Positions 16,639-25,404 of a stretch of DNA of 64,000 nucleotides are shown here, piece after piece. The notes under the pieces are model-generated. The model was not told the origin of the DNA. It did not search any database and saw only the letters and a list, made by a program, of their open reading frames with translations. The translations under genes were made by a program, and so were the position numbers. Position 1 is the first letter of the stretch. Each line of letters starts with the position of its first letter. The stretch is taken from contig NZ_JAUQSY010000010.1 of the NCBI RefSeq assembly GCF_030580865.1, positions 124,001 through 188,000 on the forward strand, given 5' to 3'. This DNA comes from Hymenobacter aranciens (GTDB lineage: Bacteria > Bacteroidota > Bacteroidia > Cytophagales > Hymenobacteraceae).

Positions 16639-17853
16639 ATGAACGTCTCCCGCTACATTTCCGCGAAGATTGACGGGGCCGACGCCGGCTCCTTCACCGC
16701 TTCGGTTACCAAAATTGCCATCATCAGCATTGCCATGGGGCTGGCGGTGATGGTGGTGTCGTTTGCCATCCTGCAAGGGTTTCGCAACGAAATTCAGGGT
16801 AAGATTTTCTCCTTCGGGGCGCACCTGCAAATCTCGCGCTACGACACCAACAACTCGCTCGAAGTAGCGCCCATTGCCGGGCCGCGCCTGCAGCAGCAGC
16901 TCGGCCGCTTCCCGCAGGTGCAGTACACCCAGCCCTACGCCGTCAAAACGGCCATCATCAAAACTCCTGATGAGGTGCTGGGCGTGGTGCTCAAAGGCAT
17001 CGATGAGAAAGGCGGCCAGTCGCCCATGCGCCAGAATCTGGTGGCCGGCAAATTCATGGCCTTCAGCGATACCGCCGCCAGCAACGACGTGCTCATCTCG
17101 CGCAAAGTGGCCGACAAGCTGCGCCTCAGCGTGGGCTCCGAGGCCCTGTTCTACTTCATCCAGAACCCGCCGCGCATCCGCAAGTTCCGCGTCAGCGGCA
17201 TCTATTCCACCGGCCTGGATGAGTTCGACGAAGTGTACGTCATCGGCGACATCCGCCAAGTGCGCGAGCTCAACGCCTGGCCCGACTCGCTGGTAGGCGG
17301 CATGGAAGTGGTGGTGCGCGACTTCCCGCGCCTCGACGCCACCGCCGAGACGCTCTACGAAAAGCTGCCCTACGACCTCAAAATCGACAAAATCACCGAC
17401 CAGTACGCCCAGCTCTTCGACTGGCTGCAGCTGCTTAACCGCAACGTCATCATTTTCCTGATTCTGATAATTTTCGTGGCCGCCTTCAACATCGTGGCCA
17501 CCATCTTCATCATGATTCTGGAGCGCACCAACATGATTGGCATCCTCAAGGCCCTGGGCGCGACGGACAGCCAGATTCGCGGTATGTTCTTCCACCGCGG
17601 CATTTCGCTCACGGTGCGCGGCATCCTCATCGGCAATGCTGTCGGTATCGGCTTCTGCGCCCTGCAGCACTACTTCAAAATCATCCCCCTCGACCCCGAA
17701 AACTACTACATGGACCGGGTGCCGATTCACTGGGACTTAAAGATTATGCTGGTGCTCAATGCGGCTACGTTCGTGTCGTCGCTGCTGGCCGTGTTTATTC
17801 CGACGTACCTGATTTCGCGGATTAACCCGGTCAAGGCAATCAAGTTCGACTAA
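16639..17853 (+). CDS. ABC transporter permease of the LolC/LolE-MacB type
   Basis: 404 residues with the MacB/FtsX layout: one N-terminal membrane helix (IAIISIAMGLAVMVVSFAIL), a periplasmic domain of about 220 residues, then three C-terminal helices (VIIFLILIIFVAAFNIVATIFIMIL, GISLTVRGILIGNAVGIGFC, MLVLNAATFVSSLLAVFIPTYL) and the conserved GILKALGATDSQIRGMFFHRG coupling region. In Gram-negative bacteria this family releases lipoproteins from the inner membrane to LolA. No ATPase gene is adjacent, so the partner is encoded elsewhere. A TAGCTTTA box lies at 16622-16629, ten bases before the ATG. Confidence 0.88.
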   Translation: MNVSRYISAKIDGADAGSFTASVTKIAIISIAMGLAVMVVSFAILQGFRNEIQGKIFSFGAHLQISRYDTNNSLEVAPIAGPRLQQQLGRFPQVQYTQPYAVKTAIIKTPDEVLGVVLKGIDEKGGQSPMRQNLVAGKFMAFSDTAASNDVLISRKVADKLRLSVGSEALFYFIQNPPRIRKFRVSGIYSTGLDEFDEVYVIGDIRQVRELNAWPDSLVGGMEVVVRDFPRLDATAETLYEKLPYDLKIDKITDQYAQLFDWLQLLNRNVIIFLILIIFVAAFNIVATIFIMILERTNMIGILKALGATDSQIRGMFFHRGISLTVRGILIGNAVGIGFCALQHYFKIIPLDPENYYMDRVPIHWDLKIMLVLNAATFVSSLLAVFIPTYLISRINPVKAIKFD

Positions 17854-17864
17854 CCCGGGCGGCG

Positions 17865-18182
17865 ATGCAATCAAAAGGACTGCTTCTGGCTGCAGGAATC
17901 CTGCTGTTGCTGCCGCCGCTGCTACTGTTCGCCTTCGTTGTGCAGCAGGTCGTCGTTTCGGATGCCGACATGAAGCTGTGGGTGCTCTTTCTGATGAGCC
18001 TCACGCCTTGCGGCCTGCTGGCCACCATTGGCTGTCTGGTAGCTCTTTTCCGGAAAAGCGTGGGCAATCAGTTCTTCAGTAAGTCGCTGGCTTTAGGAAT
18101 GCTGGCGGGCGCCGTGCTGGAGTTAGTTGGGGGCTTATTTGCTATCGGGCTGGTATTACTGGTAGTGGGCGCCCTTAGGTAG
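17865..18182 (+). CDS. Small integral membrane protein
   Basis: 105 residues with three hydrophobic segments (LLLAAGILLLLPPLLLFAFVV; LWVLFLMSLTPCGLLATIGCLVALF; LGMLAGAVLELVGGLFAIGLVLLVVGAL). It starts 11 nt after the ABC permease stop and is likely co-transcribed with it. Its last codons overlap the end of the convergent M23 gene by 8 bp. I do not recognise the family; the codon use matches the neighbours, so it is probably a real gene. Confidence 0.65.
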   Translation: MQSKGLLLAAGILLLLPPLLLFAFVVQQVVVSDADMKLWVLFLMSLTPCGLLATIGCLVALFRKSVGNQFFSKSLALGMLAGAVLELVGGLFAIGLVLLVVGALR

Positions 18183-18867
18183 TTAGCAGCTCACACCGTA
18201 GCACTAGGTTAGCATCGGGGCACAGCGCCGCCCACTGCGCTTTTTCCGACGGCCGGGCCACGCCGGGGAAGTCGCCCACGTGGCCCTGCATGTCGGCCAT
18301 GAGCTGGAAATGCAGGTGCGCCGGCCAGTCGCCATTTTCCGGAAACGGGCCGACGGTGGCAAACGCCTCACCCTTTGTCAGGGCCTGTCCGGCGCGTAGC
18401 AGCCGCCACTCGGCGCGGCTGAGGTGGCCGTAGAGGCTGTAGAAGGTGATGCCTTCCAGCTCGTGCTGGAGCACGACGGTGGGGCCGTAGTCGCCGAAAT
18501 TATCGTTGTCGCAGAGGCTGTGGATGGTGGCGGGCAGCGGGGCCAGCACCGGCGTACCGGCGGGCAGCCACACGTCCACGCCCAAGTGCAGGGAGCGGGC
18601 CTCGGGCTCGGCGCCGGGGCCGAAATGCGCGCTGCGGCGGTAGATAACGCGGTTTTCGAGGTAGCCGCCGATGCCGATGGTGGCGTGCTGCTCGGCCAGC
18701 ATGTCGTTTACCAATTGGTCAAAATCAGCGGTGCCGCGCAGGTCGGCGGTGGCCAGGCGCGGGTTGCTGGCCGAGAAGTCGAGGCGGGCCACGTCAGGGC
18801 CGTTGAGGTCGACGGGTAGCACCGGGCCGAAATCGGCCTGGTGGCGGAGCAGGAGGGAGGAAAGCAA
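18175..18867 (-). CDS. M23-family (LytM-type) peptidase-like protein
   Basis: 230 residues. The M23 core shows SLHLGVDVWLPAGTPVLAPL (zinc ligands His and Asp of HxxxD), VVLQHELEGITFYSLYGHL and WPAHLHFQLM (HxH). These are the ligands and catalytic His of the LytM fold, which cuts peptide crosslinks in peptidoglycan. There is no signal peptide or membrane helix, which is unusual for a wall enzyme. No ATG begins the frame: the first possible start is TTG at 18867. A frame shortened by annotation, or a cytoplasmic role, both remain possible. Confidence 0.75.
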   Translation of the reverse strand: MLSSLLLRHQADFGPVLPVDLNGPDVARLDFSASNPRLATADLRGTADFDQLVNDMLAEQHATIGIGGYLENRVIYRRSAHFGPGAEPEARSLHLGVDVWLPAGTPVLAPLPATIHSLCDNDNFGDYGPTVVLQHELEGITFYSLYGHLSRAEWRLLRAGQALTKGEAFATVGPFPENGDWPAHLHFQLMADMQGHVGDFPGVARPSEKAQWAALCPDANLVLRCELLTT

Positions 18868-18940
18868 TGTTGAATGGTTGGATGAAAGATGGGCGAACGA
18901 CTGAATGAAGCCAGTCGGCAGCGTAGCGCGGGTGGCAAGT

Positions 18941-18948
18941 TACCTTTG
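18941..18948 (+). promoter_or_regulatory. -7 promoter box (TACCTTTG)
   Basis: A perfect TAnnTTTG box 120 nt upstream of the reductase ATG at 19069. The transcript would carry an untranslated leader of about 110 nt. No TTG is seen at the expected -33 distance. Confidence 0.4.
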
Positions 18949-19068
18949 TAGCACCAGTTGCGGCTGGTTTTCGTAGATACTACCTCTGAAAGAGGCCGGC
19001 GAGAAAGGATAAAACCTTCTTTTTCGTCTCCCTCATTCCCCCCCACCCTCAACCCCTCAATCCCCCGC

Positions 19069-20160
19069 ATGTACCACACCCTGACCGTCGTTGCGCTTAC
19101 CCAGGAAACCCCCGATGCCGTTACCATTCACCTGGAGCGCCCCGACCGCCAGCCCCTGGCCAGCCAGCCCGGCCAGTTCCTGACCCTCATCCTGCCCTGC
19201 GGCCCCGGCGGTAAAAAGGAGCGCCGCGCCTACTCGCTCAGCAGCACCCCGCAGGAAGCTCCGCGCTTGTCCGTGACGGTGAAACGCGTGGTGGGCGGCC
19301 TCGTGAGTAATTATCTGCTCGACACCGTGCGCGTGGGCCAGCAAATAGAAGTGATGGAGCCGCTGGGCAATTTCGTGCTGCAGCCCAACGCTGGCGGCGC
19401 CGGCCGGGCGCTGGTGCTGGTGGGCGCCGGCTCGGGCATCACCCCGCTCATGTCCATCCTCAAAGCCGTGCTGCGCCAGGAGCCCCAGAGCCGTGTGCTG
19501 CTCGTGTATGGCAACCGCAACGAGGACTCGGTGATTTTTAAAGACCAGCTCGCGCAATTGGAAGCCGGCAGCCAAAGCCGCCTGCAAATCGAGCACGTCT
19601 ACAGCCAGCCGCTGCGCGCCGGCGGCAGCCACCAGCACACCGGCCGCCTCAACCGCACCACGCTGCTGCACATTCTGGAGCAGCGCCGCGACTTCCCGGC
19701 CCCGCAATGCGAGTTCTACCTCTGCGGCCCCGACGGCATGATGAACGAGGCCCGCGCCGCCCTCGACCTGCTGCTGGTGCCCGCCGCCCGCATCTACCGC
19801 GAGAGTTTCGTGGCCGCCACCGAAACCGCCGAAGCCGCTCAGGCCCATGGCGACGTATCGACCAGCCCCGCCGACAGCACCGACGGCACCCGCCTCGTGA
19901 CGCTGCACTACGAAGGCAGCGAGTACCAAATCAAAGTGCCCCCGCACCAGACCATCCTCGAAACCGCCCTCGACCAGGACATCGACCTGCCGTATTCGTG
20001 CCAGGCCGGCCTCTGCACCGCCTGCCGCGGCAAGTGCCTGAGCGGCAAAGTGCATCTCGACGAGCGCGAAGGCTTGTCGGACTCCGAAATCAAGCAGGGC
20101 TACGTGTTGGTGTGCGTGGGTCACCCAATGACGGACGACGTGGTGATTGAGATTGATTAG
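19069..20160 (+). CDS. Ferredoxin-type NAD(P)H reductase (PaaE-like: FAD, NAD and 2Fe-2S domains)
   Basis: 363 residues from the ATG at 19069; the upstream extension to 18958 has no family features. The FAD domain has RRAYSLSSTP (RxYS). The NAD domain has VLVGAGSGITPLMSILKAVL and FYLCGPDGMMNEA. The C-terminal plant-type ferredoxin domain has CQAGLCTACRGKC and CVGH, giving four Cys for the 2Fe-2S cluster. Such proteins feed electrons to a diiron or Rieske oxygenase; PaaE of the phenylacetyl-CoA epoxidase is the best-known relative. No oxygenase gene is nearby, so the partner is unknown. A strong terminator follows. Confidence 0.9.
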   Translation: MYHTLTVVALTQETPDAVTIHLERPDRQPLASQPGQFLTLILPCGPGGKKERRAYSLSSTPQEAPRLSVTVKRVVGGLVSNYLLDTVRVGQQIEVMEPLGNFVLQPNAGGAGRALVLVGAGSGITPLMSILKAVLRQEPQSRVLLVYGNRNEDSVIFKDQLAQLEAGSQSRLQIEHVYSQPLRAGGSHQHTGRLNRTTLLHILEQRRDFPAPQCEFYLCGPDGMMNEARAALDLLLVPAARIYRESFVAATETAEAAQAHGDVSTSPADSTDGTRLVTLHYEGSEYQIKVPPHQTILETALDQDIDLPYSCQAGLCTACRGKCLSGKVHLDEREGLSDSEIKQGYVLVCVGHPMTDDVVIEID

Positions 20161-20186
20161 TGTGCTGCACTCGTTAAAAATCAGTT

Positions 20187-20223
20187 AAAAGCGGAACGAG
20201 AGCAGCCTCGTTCCGCTTTTTTT
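20187..20223 (+). terminator. Rho-independent terminator after the reductase gene
   Basis: Stem GCGGAACGAG (20191-20200) with CTCGTTCCGC (20207-20216), a 6-nt loop and a run of T at 20217-20223. Confidence 0.9.
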
Positions 20224-20292
20224 GTAACAAAATTGCTTATTTGCGCCCACGTAAGTGGCCATGCCGCTGGCGTCACCGTAAACCTTCCTCCG

Positions 20293-22035
20293 ATGATAAC
20301 TGCCCCTGAAATAGATACCGCCTCGGCCACCAATACGTCCCGGCCGCCCCGCCACTACCTGCCCGAAGACTTCCACATAACCGACTGGACCGGGCTGGAA
20401 TCCTTCTTCACCGAGCTGCGCGACCGGCCTCTGCACTCGGCCACCGAGCTGGAACGCTGGCTGCTCGACCGCTCCGAACTGGAGTCTATGCTCAGTGAAG
20501 ATTTGGCCTGGCGCTACATCCACATGACCTGCGATACGCAGGATGCGAAGCGCTCGGAGGCTTTTCAGTTCTTTGTGAATGAGGTGGAACCGCAGGTGGC
20601 GCCCTACGACCACGCCTTGAACGAGAAGATGCTGGCCTCGCCCTACCTGAGCGGGCTCGATGCCAGCCGCTACAACATATTTCTGCGCTCAGTGCGCCGG
20701 GCTTCGGAAATTTACCGGGCCGAAAACATCCCGCTCAAAACCGACATCAGCACCAAGCAGCAGCAGTACGCCGCCACCGTGGGCGCCATGACGGTGACCC
20801 TCGACGGCGAGGAGCTGACCCTGCCCCAGGCCGCCGACCGGCTGAAAAACCCCGACCGCATGGTGCGCGAAACGGCCTACCGCGCCATTCAGCAGCGCCG
20901 CCTGCAGGATTCCAAGCCGCTCGATGAGCTGTTTACCGAGCTGGTGCAGCTGCGCCACCAGGTGGCGCTGAACGCCGGCTTTGAAAACTTCCGCGACTAC
21001 ATGTTTGCTGCCCTGGGCCGCTTCGACTACACGCCGCAGGACTGCTTTAACTTCCACGCCGCCATCCGCGAAACGGTGGTGCCGCTCATCGATAACATTG
21101 ATTTAGAGCGCCGCCAGGACCTCAACCTGCCCGCCCTGCGCCCCTGGGACCTCGACGTGGACCCCAGCGGCCAGCCGCCGCTGCGCCCCTTCGGCACCGG
21201 CGACGAGTTGCTCGAAAAAACCATCACCGTCTTCCAGAACCTCGACCCTTACCTCGGCGACTGCCTGCGCACCATGCGCACCATGGGCCACCTCGACCTG
21301 GAAAGCCGCAAGGGCAAAGCCCCCGGCGGCTACAACTACCCGCTCGATGAAACCGGCGTGCCGTTCATCTTCATGAACGCTACCAGCTCCTTACGCGATG
21401 TGGTGACAATGCTGCACGAGGGCGGCCACGCCGTGCACAGCTTCCTCACCCGCAGCCTGCCGCTGGGCGCCGACAAGCACCCGCCGTCCGAAGTAGCCGA
21501 GCTGGCCTCCATGAGCATGGAGCTGATGAGTATGGACCAGTGGGACATCTTCTTCCCCAACCCCGACGACCTGCGGCGGGCCAAGAAAACCCACCTCGAA
21601 GGCGTGCTCGAAACCTTCCCCTGGGTGGCCACCATCGACAAATTTCAGCACTGGATTTACGAGCACCCGCAGCACAGCGAAACCGAGCGCCACGCCAAAT
21701 GGGTGGCGCTGTTCGATGAGTTCAACCAGCGCACCGTGGACTGGAACGGCCTCGAAAACTTCAAGCCTTATTTGTGGCAGAAGCAGCTGCACCTCTACGA
21801 AGTGCCCTTCTACTACATCGAGTACGCCATGGCCCAGCTCGGCGCTATTGCCGTGTGGCGCAACTACCGCCAGGATGCCGCCGCCGGCCTGGCCGCCTAC
21901 AAGCGCGCCCTGGCCCTGGGCTACACCGCGCCCATCGGCGATATTTACGCCGCTGCCGGCATCCGCTTCGATTTTAGCACCGACTACCTGTGTATGCTGG
22001 CCGACTTCGTGCGCGACGAGATGGAAAAGTTGTAA
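20293..22035 (+). CDS. M3-family oligoendopeptidase
   Basis: 580 residues from ATG 20293. It is a zinc metallopeptidase that degrades short peptides, and no signal peptide is seen, so it is likely cytosolic. The M3 signature TMLHEGGHAVHSFL gives zinc ligands His375 and His379 and the catalytic Glu376. The later Glu ligand is in EVAELASMSMELM. The N-terminal half is helical with the PepF-type pattern (DRLKNPDRMVRETAYRAI, NAGFENFRDYMF). The length is typical of the M3B (PepF) group. It lies between two terminators and is therefore a single-gene unit. Confidence 0.93.
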   Translation: MITAPEIDTASATNTSRPPRHYLPEDFHITDWTGLESFFTELRDRPLHSATELERWLLDRSELESMLSEDLAWRYIHMTCDTQDAKRSEAFQFFVNEVEPQVAPYDHALNEKMLASPYLSGLDASRYNIFLRSVRRASEIYRAENIPLKTDISTKQQQYAATVGAMTVTLDGEELTLPQAADRLKNPDRMVRETAYRAIQQRRLQDSKPLDELFTELVQLRHQVALNAGFENFRDYMFAALGRFDYTPQDCFNFHAAIRETVVPLIDNIDLERRQDLNLPALRPWDLDVDPSGQPPLRPFGTGDELLEKTITVFQNLDPYLGDCLRTMRTMGHLDLESRKGKAPGGYNYPLDETGVPFIFMNATSSLRDVVTMLHEGGHAVHSFLTRSLPLGADKHPPSEVAELASMSMELMSMDQWDIFFPNPDDLRRAKKTHLEGVLETFPWVATIDKFQHWIYEHPQHSETERHAKWVALFDEFNQRTVDWNGLENFKPYLWQKQLHLYEVPFYYIEYAMAQLGAIAVWRNYRQDAAAGLAAYKRALALGYTAPIGDIYAAAGIRFDFSTDYLCMLADFVRDEMEKL

Positions 22036-22054
22036 GGTTCTGCCGACTTCTTAT

Positions 22055-22090
22055 AAAAAAGGCCTTCTCAATAATGAGAAGGCCTTTTTT
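22055..22090. terminator. Bidirectional terminator
   Basis: AAAAAAGGCCTTCTCA (22055-22070), loop ATAA, TGAGAAGGCCTTTTTT (22075-22090). T-runs on both strands serve the convergent M3 peptidase gene and the small lipoprotein gene. Confidence 0.95.
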
Positions 22091-22098
22091 ATGCCGGA

Positions 22099-22434
22099 TT
22101 AGTTTTTAGAAGCTGTAGCTGGACTGATGCAGGTCAGTTCGACGGTTTCGCCCACCATGCAGATACTTCCCATCGAAACAGGGCGATAATCAACAAACAC
22201 CTGCTGGCCGTCGGTGGCGTTGAAGTTCCACCAAAGTGCGCCGGTGGGTTCCAGGCGCCGACCGTCGCTTAGCTCCAATACCTTGCCACAACCATCAAGG
22301 CCGGTAAGGTCGCGCACCGTGGCTGGGGTTGAGCAACTAGGCTCCGGATTGCAACTGTGGCAAGCACTGGTGCATAGCATCAGGCTTAAAAGGCTGGCCC
22401 ATATCAGCTGTGTAGAAGAGAAAGTAGTAGCCAT
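22099..22434 (-). CDS. Small Cys-rich lipoprotein or secreted protein
   Basis: 111 residues. The leader IWASLLSLMLCTSACHSCNP has a lipobox-like LCTSAC. The remaining 85 residues contain several Cys pairs (PSCST, LDGCGK, GSICMV, LTCIS) and short strands, which suggests a small disulphide-stabilised beta domain outside the cytoplasm. I do not recognise a family. Codon use fits the neighbours. Confidence 0.6.
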   Translation of the reverse strand: MATTFSSTQLIWASLLSLMLCTSACHSCNPEPSCSTPATVRDLTGLDGCGKVLELSDGRRLEPTGALWWNFNATDGQQVFVDYRPVSMGSICMVGETVELTCISPATASKN

Positions 22435-22510
22435 CTGGTTGTAAGGAGTAAAGTCTGCAGCTACGACCGGCTAACTATCAATACCGTTGCATCGGCTGTC
22501 CGGCCCGGGC

Positions 22511-23128
22511 TTACTCCGCCAGCTCAAACAGCGGCAATGGCTTCAATTCCTCATACTTGCCACCCAGCGTTTCGAGCTGTTCCTGATGCAGCTTGAGGTA
22601 ATTGTTGTACTGGCGGGCGGCGCGGTCGTATTGCACCCGGTAGCCCACCACGCCTTCGTCAATCTGCTGAATGCCTTCGACAAAGTTGCGGGCGTTTTCG
22701 GTGGGGGCGGCCCCGCCGGGCGCAGCCACGGGGTAGAGGGCGTGCAGCAGCGAATCCTGGGCCGCGTCGTAGCGGTCGATGAGGGGCGAGCTGCTCATGG
22801 TCTGCTGGTTGTAGCGCAGGGTTTTGAGGCGGGCATTGGCCTTGCCCAAGGCCTGCAGCTGGGCGGCATCGGCGCCGGGCTGGGCCTGCAGCTCACGCAG
22901 CAGCAGGCGGATAACGCCAATTTTCTGGTCGTCGCTCTCCATCATATCGCGCCAGCGCACGGCCACCGTGTCGTTCAGCTGGTCAAATTGGGCTTTCACC
23001 TCGGCGGTGGCAGCGGGATTGAGGGCGGCTTTGCTGCCTTCGTGCTTGCACGATGCCGCGCAGGCCGCTACCAGCAACGCGCCCGCCAGCAGGCTTTTCA
23101 GGGAGAAAGTGGAAGAAAGGGACTTCAT
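22511..23128 (-). CDS. Putative lipoprotein, helical (LemA-like fold suspected)
   Basis: 205 residues. The leader LKSLLAGALLVAACAASCKHEG contains a lipobox-like Cys. The rest is almost entirely amphipathic helix with regular heptads (AEVKAQFDQLNDTVAVRWRDMM, IGVIRLLLRELQ, YDRAARQYNNYLKLHQEQLETL). The segment RYDAAQDSLL and the final YNNYLK pattern resemble the helical bundle of LemA-type proteins, but the match is weak. It is probably anchored in the outer or inner membrane facing the periplasm. Function unknown. Confidence 0.6.
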   Translation of the reverse strand: MKSLSSTFSLKSLLAGALLVAACAASCKHEGSKAALNPAATAEVKAQFDQLNDTVAVRWRDMMESDDQKIGVIRLLLRELQAQPGADAAQLQALGKANARLKTLRYNQQTMSSSPLIDRYDAAQDSLLHALYPVAAPGGAAPTENARNFVEGIQQIDEGVVGYRVQYDRAARQYNNYLKLHQEQLETLGGKYEELKPLPLFELAE

Positions 23129-23296
23129 TGAAAAAAGAGCGTGAGAAATTACGGGACTGCAAGAATAACACCGGCAGGCCGCAGATAAATCGGACGACGG
23201 TAAATAATTCGCTGACTTCAGAAAATCAGGTTCGACGGAGTCGTGCTTTGAACGCGGCCCTGGCCGGATTAGTACGCGCCGGCAGCAGCCCAGTAA

Positions 23297-23884
23297 TCAG
23301 CTCCTGACTTCCAGGCCGTAGAGCAGCTGCTCGGCCAGGCGGTGGGCAATTTCGTTGGGGCCCAGCTTGCCGCCGGGGCGGTACCAGCTGGGCAGCCAGT
23401 TGAGGCTGGCCAGCAGGGTGAGGGCCGCAAAGGCGGGGTCGGGCGTCCGGAGCTCGTGCTGGGCCACGCCCTGCTCCACCAAGTGCCGGAAACCAGCCTC
23501 GTACTTGTCGCGCAACGCCAGAAACTCCGTGCGGGCGGGCTCGCTCAGGTGCCGCCACTCGTGCAGAAAGACGGCCGAGGCGGCCGCGTCGCGGGTGAGC
23601 ACCCGCACGTGCGCTTCCACGGCCGCCCGCAGGCGTTGGGCCACGGGCAGCGTGGCATCGGCCGTGGCCCGGGTGAAGTCCACAAAAAACTCCTCGGCCA
23701 GTGCGAAGCATACCCGGTGCAGGATTTCTTCCTTCGATTTGATGTGCGAATACAGGCTGCCGGCTTCTATTCCCAGCGCCGTGGCCAGCTCGCGCATGCT
23801 GGTGGCGGCAAAGCCCCGCGCCCGAAACAGGGCCGTGGCCGTGCGGTCAATCTGGGCTTTGCGGGATAAGGGCGGGGCAGACAT
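23297..23884 (-). CDS. TetR/AcrR-family transcriptional regulator
   Basis: 195 residues. The N-terminal helix-turn-helix is clear: ATALFRARGFAATSMRELATALGIEAGSLYSHIKSKEEIL. The C-terminal part is a helical ligand-binding and dimer domain (TLPVAQRLRAAVEAHVRVLTRDAAASAVFLHEWRHL) of the kind seen in regulators of fatty-acid and acyl-CoA metabolism. That detail is inference. Its -7 box TATCTTTG lies at the complement of 23902-23909, giving a leader of under 20 nt. No adjacent gene is an obvious target. Confidence 0.93.
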   Translation of the reverse strand: MSAPPLSRKAQIDRTATALFRARGFAATSMRELATALGIEAGSLYSHIKSKEEILHRVCFALAEEFFVDFTRATADATLPVAQRLRAAVEAHVRVLTRDAAASAVFLHEWRHLSEPARTEFLALRDKYEAGFRHLVEQGVAQHELRTPDPAFAALTLLASLNWLPSWYRPGGKLGPNEIAHRLAEQLLYGLEVRS

Positions 23885-23901
23885 AAGCAGCAGTAGGTAG
23901 G

Positions 23902-23909
23902 CAAAGATA
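23902..23909 (-). promoter_or_regulatory. -7 promoter box of the tetR-type gene
   Basis: TATCTTTG on the minus strand, 17 nt before the ATG at 23884. No clear -33 TTG. Confidence 0.45.
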
Positions 23910-24042
23910 GGCTGCGCCGGGAGCCGGGAGCCGGCCAGAGCGGGGTAGCGAGAATGTATTATTGGTGAAGTTCAATCTGTTTCTGCTGCCGATTTTGGCC
24001 GCCCTTCATCATTTCATAACCAACCATGCGGCGAAAACCACG

Positions 24043-24050
24043 TATCTTTG
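24043..24050 (+). promoter_or_regulatory. -7 promoter box of the lamin-tail protein gene
   Basis: TATCTTTG, 31 nt before the ATG at 24082. It also supports that start over an upstream one at 23962, which would lie outside the transcript. Confidence 0.5.
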
Positions 24051-24081
24051 CCCTGGCTTAGACTCCATTTCCCCCATTTTT

Positions 24082-25227
24082 ATGAAAAAGCAATACTACC
24101 TGCTTGCCTCGGCGATGATGCTGGTGGCCGGCGCTGCTCAAGCTCAGGGCAACGAACTGTTCTTTTCCGAATATGCCGAAGGTGCTCACCAGAGCGGCGT
24201 GAACTACGGCGGCGCTGCCAACTCGACCGGTAACGAGCGGGCTATCGAGATTTTCAACCCGACGACCTCCACCGTAAATCTGGCACCGTACTCGGTACGC
24301 CGCTACTCCAACGGTAGCCTCACGCCGGTTGACGAAGAGCGTTTGATGCGTACCACTGGGGCCAATACCATGAACCCCTCGACTACGTTCGTGTACGCGA
24401 ATGGCGAGGCTACCCTGACGGACCTGCGGACTGCGGCCAATCAGTTTGGGGGCACACCTTACAACTCTAACGGCCCGAACTACATCTCGGGGGGCGGCGC
24501 TACCACCGGCAACGTATCGTACTTCAACGGCGACGATGCCGTGGCCCTGGTGCGCTACCCCACGACAGCCGGTCAGGGCACCGGTGTTATCATCGACCTG
24601 ATTGGCGTGATTGGTGAGCGCCCGCTGCTGGCCAACGGCAACCAGGGTGGCAACTGGAGCGGCACCAACCCCCTCGACGACATCCCCGGCACGCCCCCCA
24701 CGCAGGTTTTCGTGTCGTCGGCCAACCAGACCATCCAGCGCCGTCCGGACGTCTCAACCGGCATCCGTACCAACCCGCTGCCCCAGCAGACGCCGGGCGT
24801 GACGCCTCCTACCCGTAACCCCGGTGGCTATAACATCGCCGACGAGTGGCTGATGTATTCGACGGCCTTTAACGGCCCAGGCGGCACTTCGAACCCCGGC
24901 GGCCAGCTGTACAACCGGTTTGGCGACCACCTCGACTACACTGGCCCGCGAGCTCCCCTGTCGGTTGGGCTGGCTGAATTCAACTCCAACATCAGCATCT
25001 ATCCCAACCCTGCCCACGGCACTGCTACCGTCGACATTAAAAATGCCAAAGTTGGCAGCGTGGTGGTGCTGAACAACCTGGGCCAGCGCATTGCCGGCCA
25101 GGCTAAAGGTGCTGGTCAGGAGCAAATCAAGCTCGACATCTCGGGCCTGAAAGCCGGTCTGTACTTCGTACAGATTCTGAGCGCCGATGGCTCGCTGAAA
25201 ATCTACAAAGAGCTGGTAGTGCAATAA
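24082..25227 (+). CDS. Secreted lamin-tail-domain protein with T9SS type A sorting domain
   Basis: 381 residues from ATG 24082, which gives the signal peptide MKKQYYLLASAMMLVAGAAQ/AQG. The next 200 residues resemble a lamin-tail domain (NELFFSEYAEG, NERAIEIFNPTTSTVNLAPYSV, GDDAVALVRYP), a beta sandwich often found in extracellular nucleases and adhesins. The C-terminal 75 residues are a type A T9SS signal: NISIYPNPAHGTATVDI, VVVLNNLGQRI, LDISGLKAGLYFVQI, IYKELVVQ. It should be exported by the T9SS and processed by a PorU-type sortase. No nuclease motif is seen. Confidence 0.9.
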   Translation: MKKQYYLLASAMMLVAGAAQAQGNELFFSEYAEGAHQSGVNYGGAANSTGNERAIEIFNPTTSTVNLAPYSVRRYSNGSLTPVDEERLMRTTGANTMNPSTTFVYANGEATLTDLRTAANQFGGTPYNSNGPNYISGGGATTGNVSYFNGDDAVALVRYPTTAGQGTGVIIDLIGVIGERPLLANGNQGGNWSGTNPLDDIPGTPPTQVFVSSANQTIQRRPDVSTGIRTNPLPQQTPGVTPPTRNPGGYNIADEWLMYSTAFNGPGGTSNPGGQLYNRFGDHLDYTGPRAPLSVGLAEFNSNISIYPNPAHGTATVDIKNAKVGSVVVLNNLGQRIAGQAKGAGQEQIKLDISGLKAGLYFVQILSADGSLKIYKELVVQ

Positions 25228-25248
25228 GCACCAAACGGTTCTATTACT

Positions 25249-25282
25249 AAAAGGGTGGGAAGCAATTCCCACCCTTTTTTTG
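25249..25282 (+). terminator. Rho-independent terminator
   Basis: AAAGGGTGGGA, 6-nt loop, TCCCACCCTTT followed by T's, directly after the lamin-tail protein gene. Confidence 0.9.
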
Positions 25283-25404
25283 TGAGCGTACCTTTGGGGG
25301 CAATTAGCAATGGACCGTGAGCAAGTAGCAGTTTGTGCTTCTGCAGCCAGAAAGGAAAGGGCCCTAAATTGTTAATTGCTCATCGTTACTTATTCATTGA
25401 AAAC

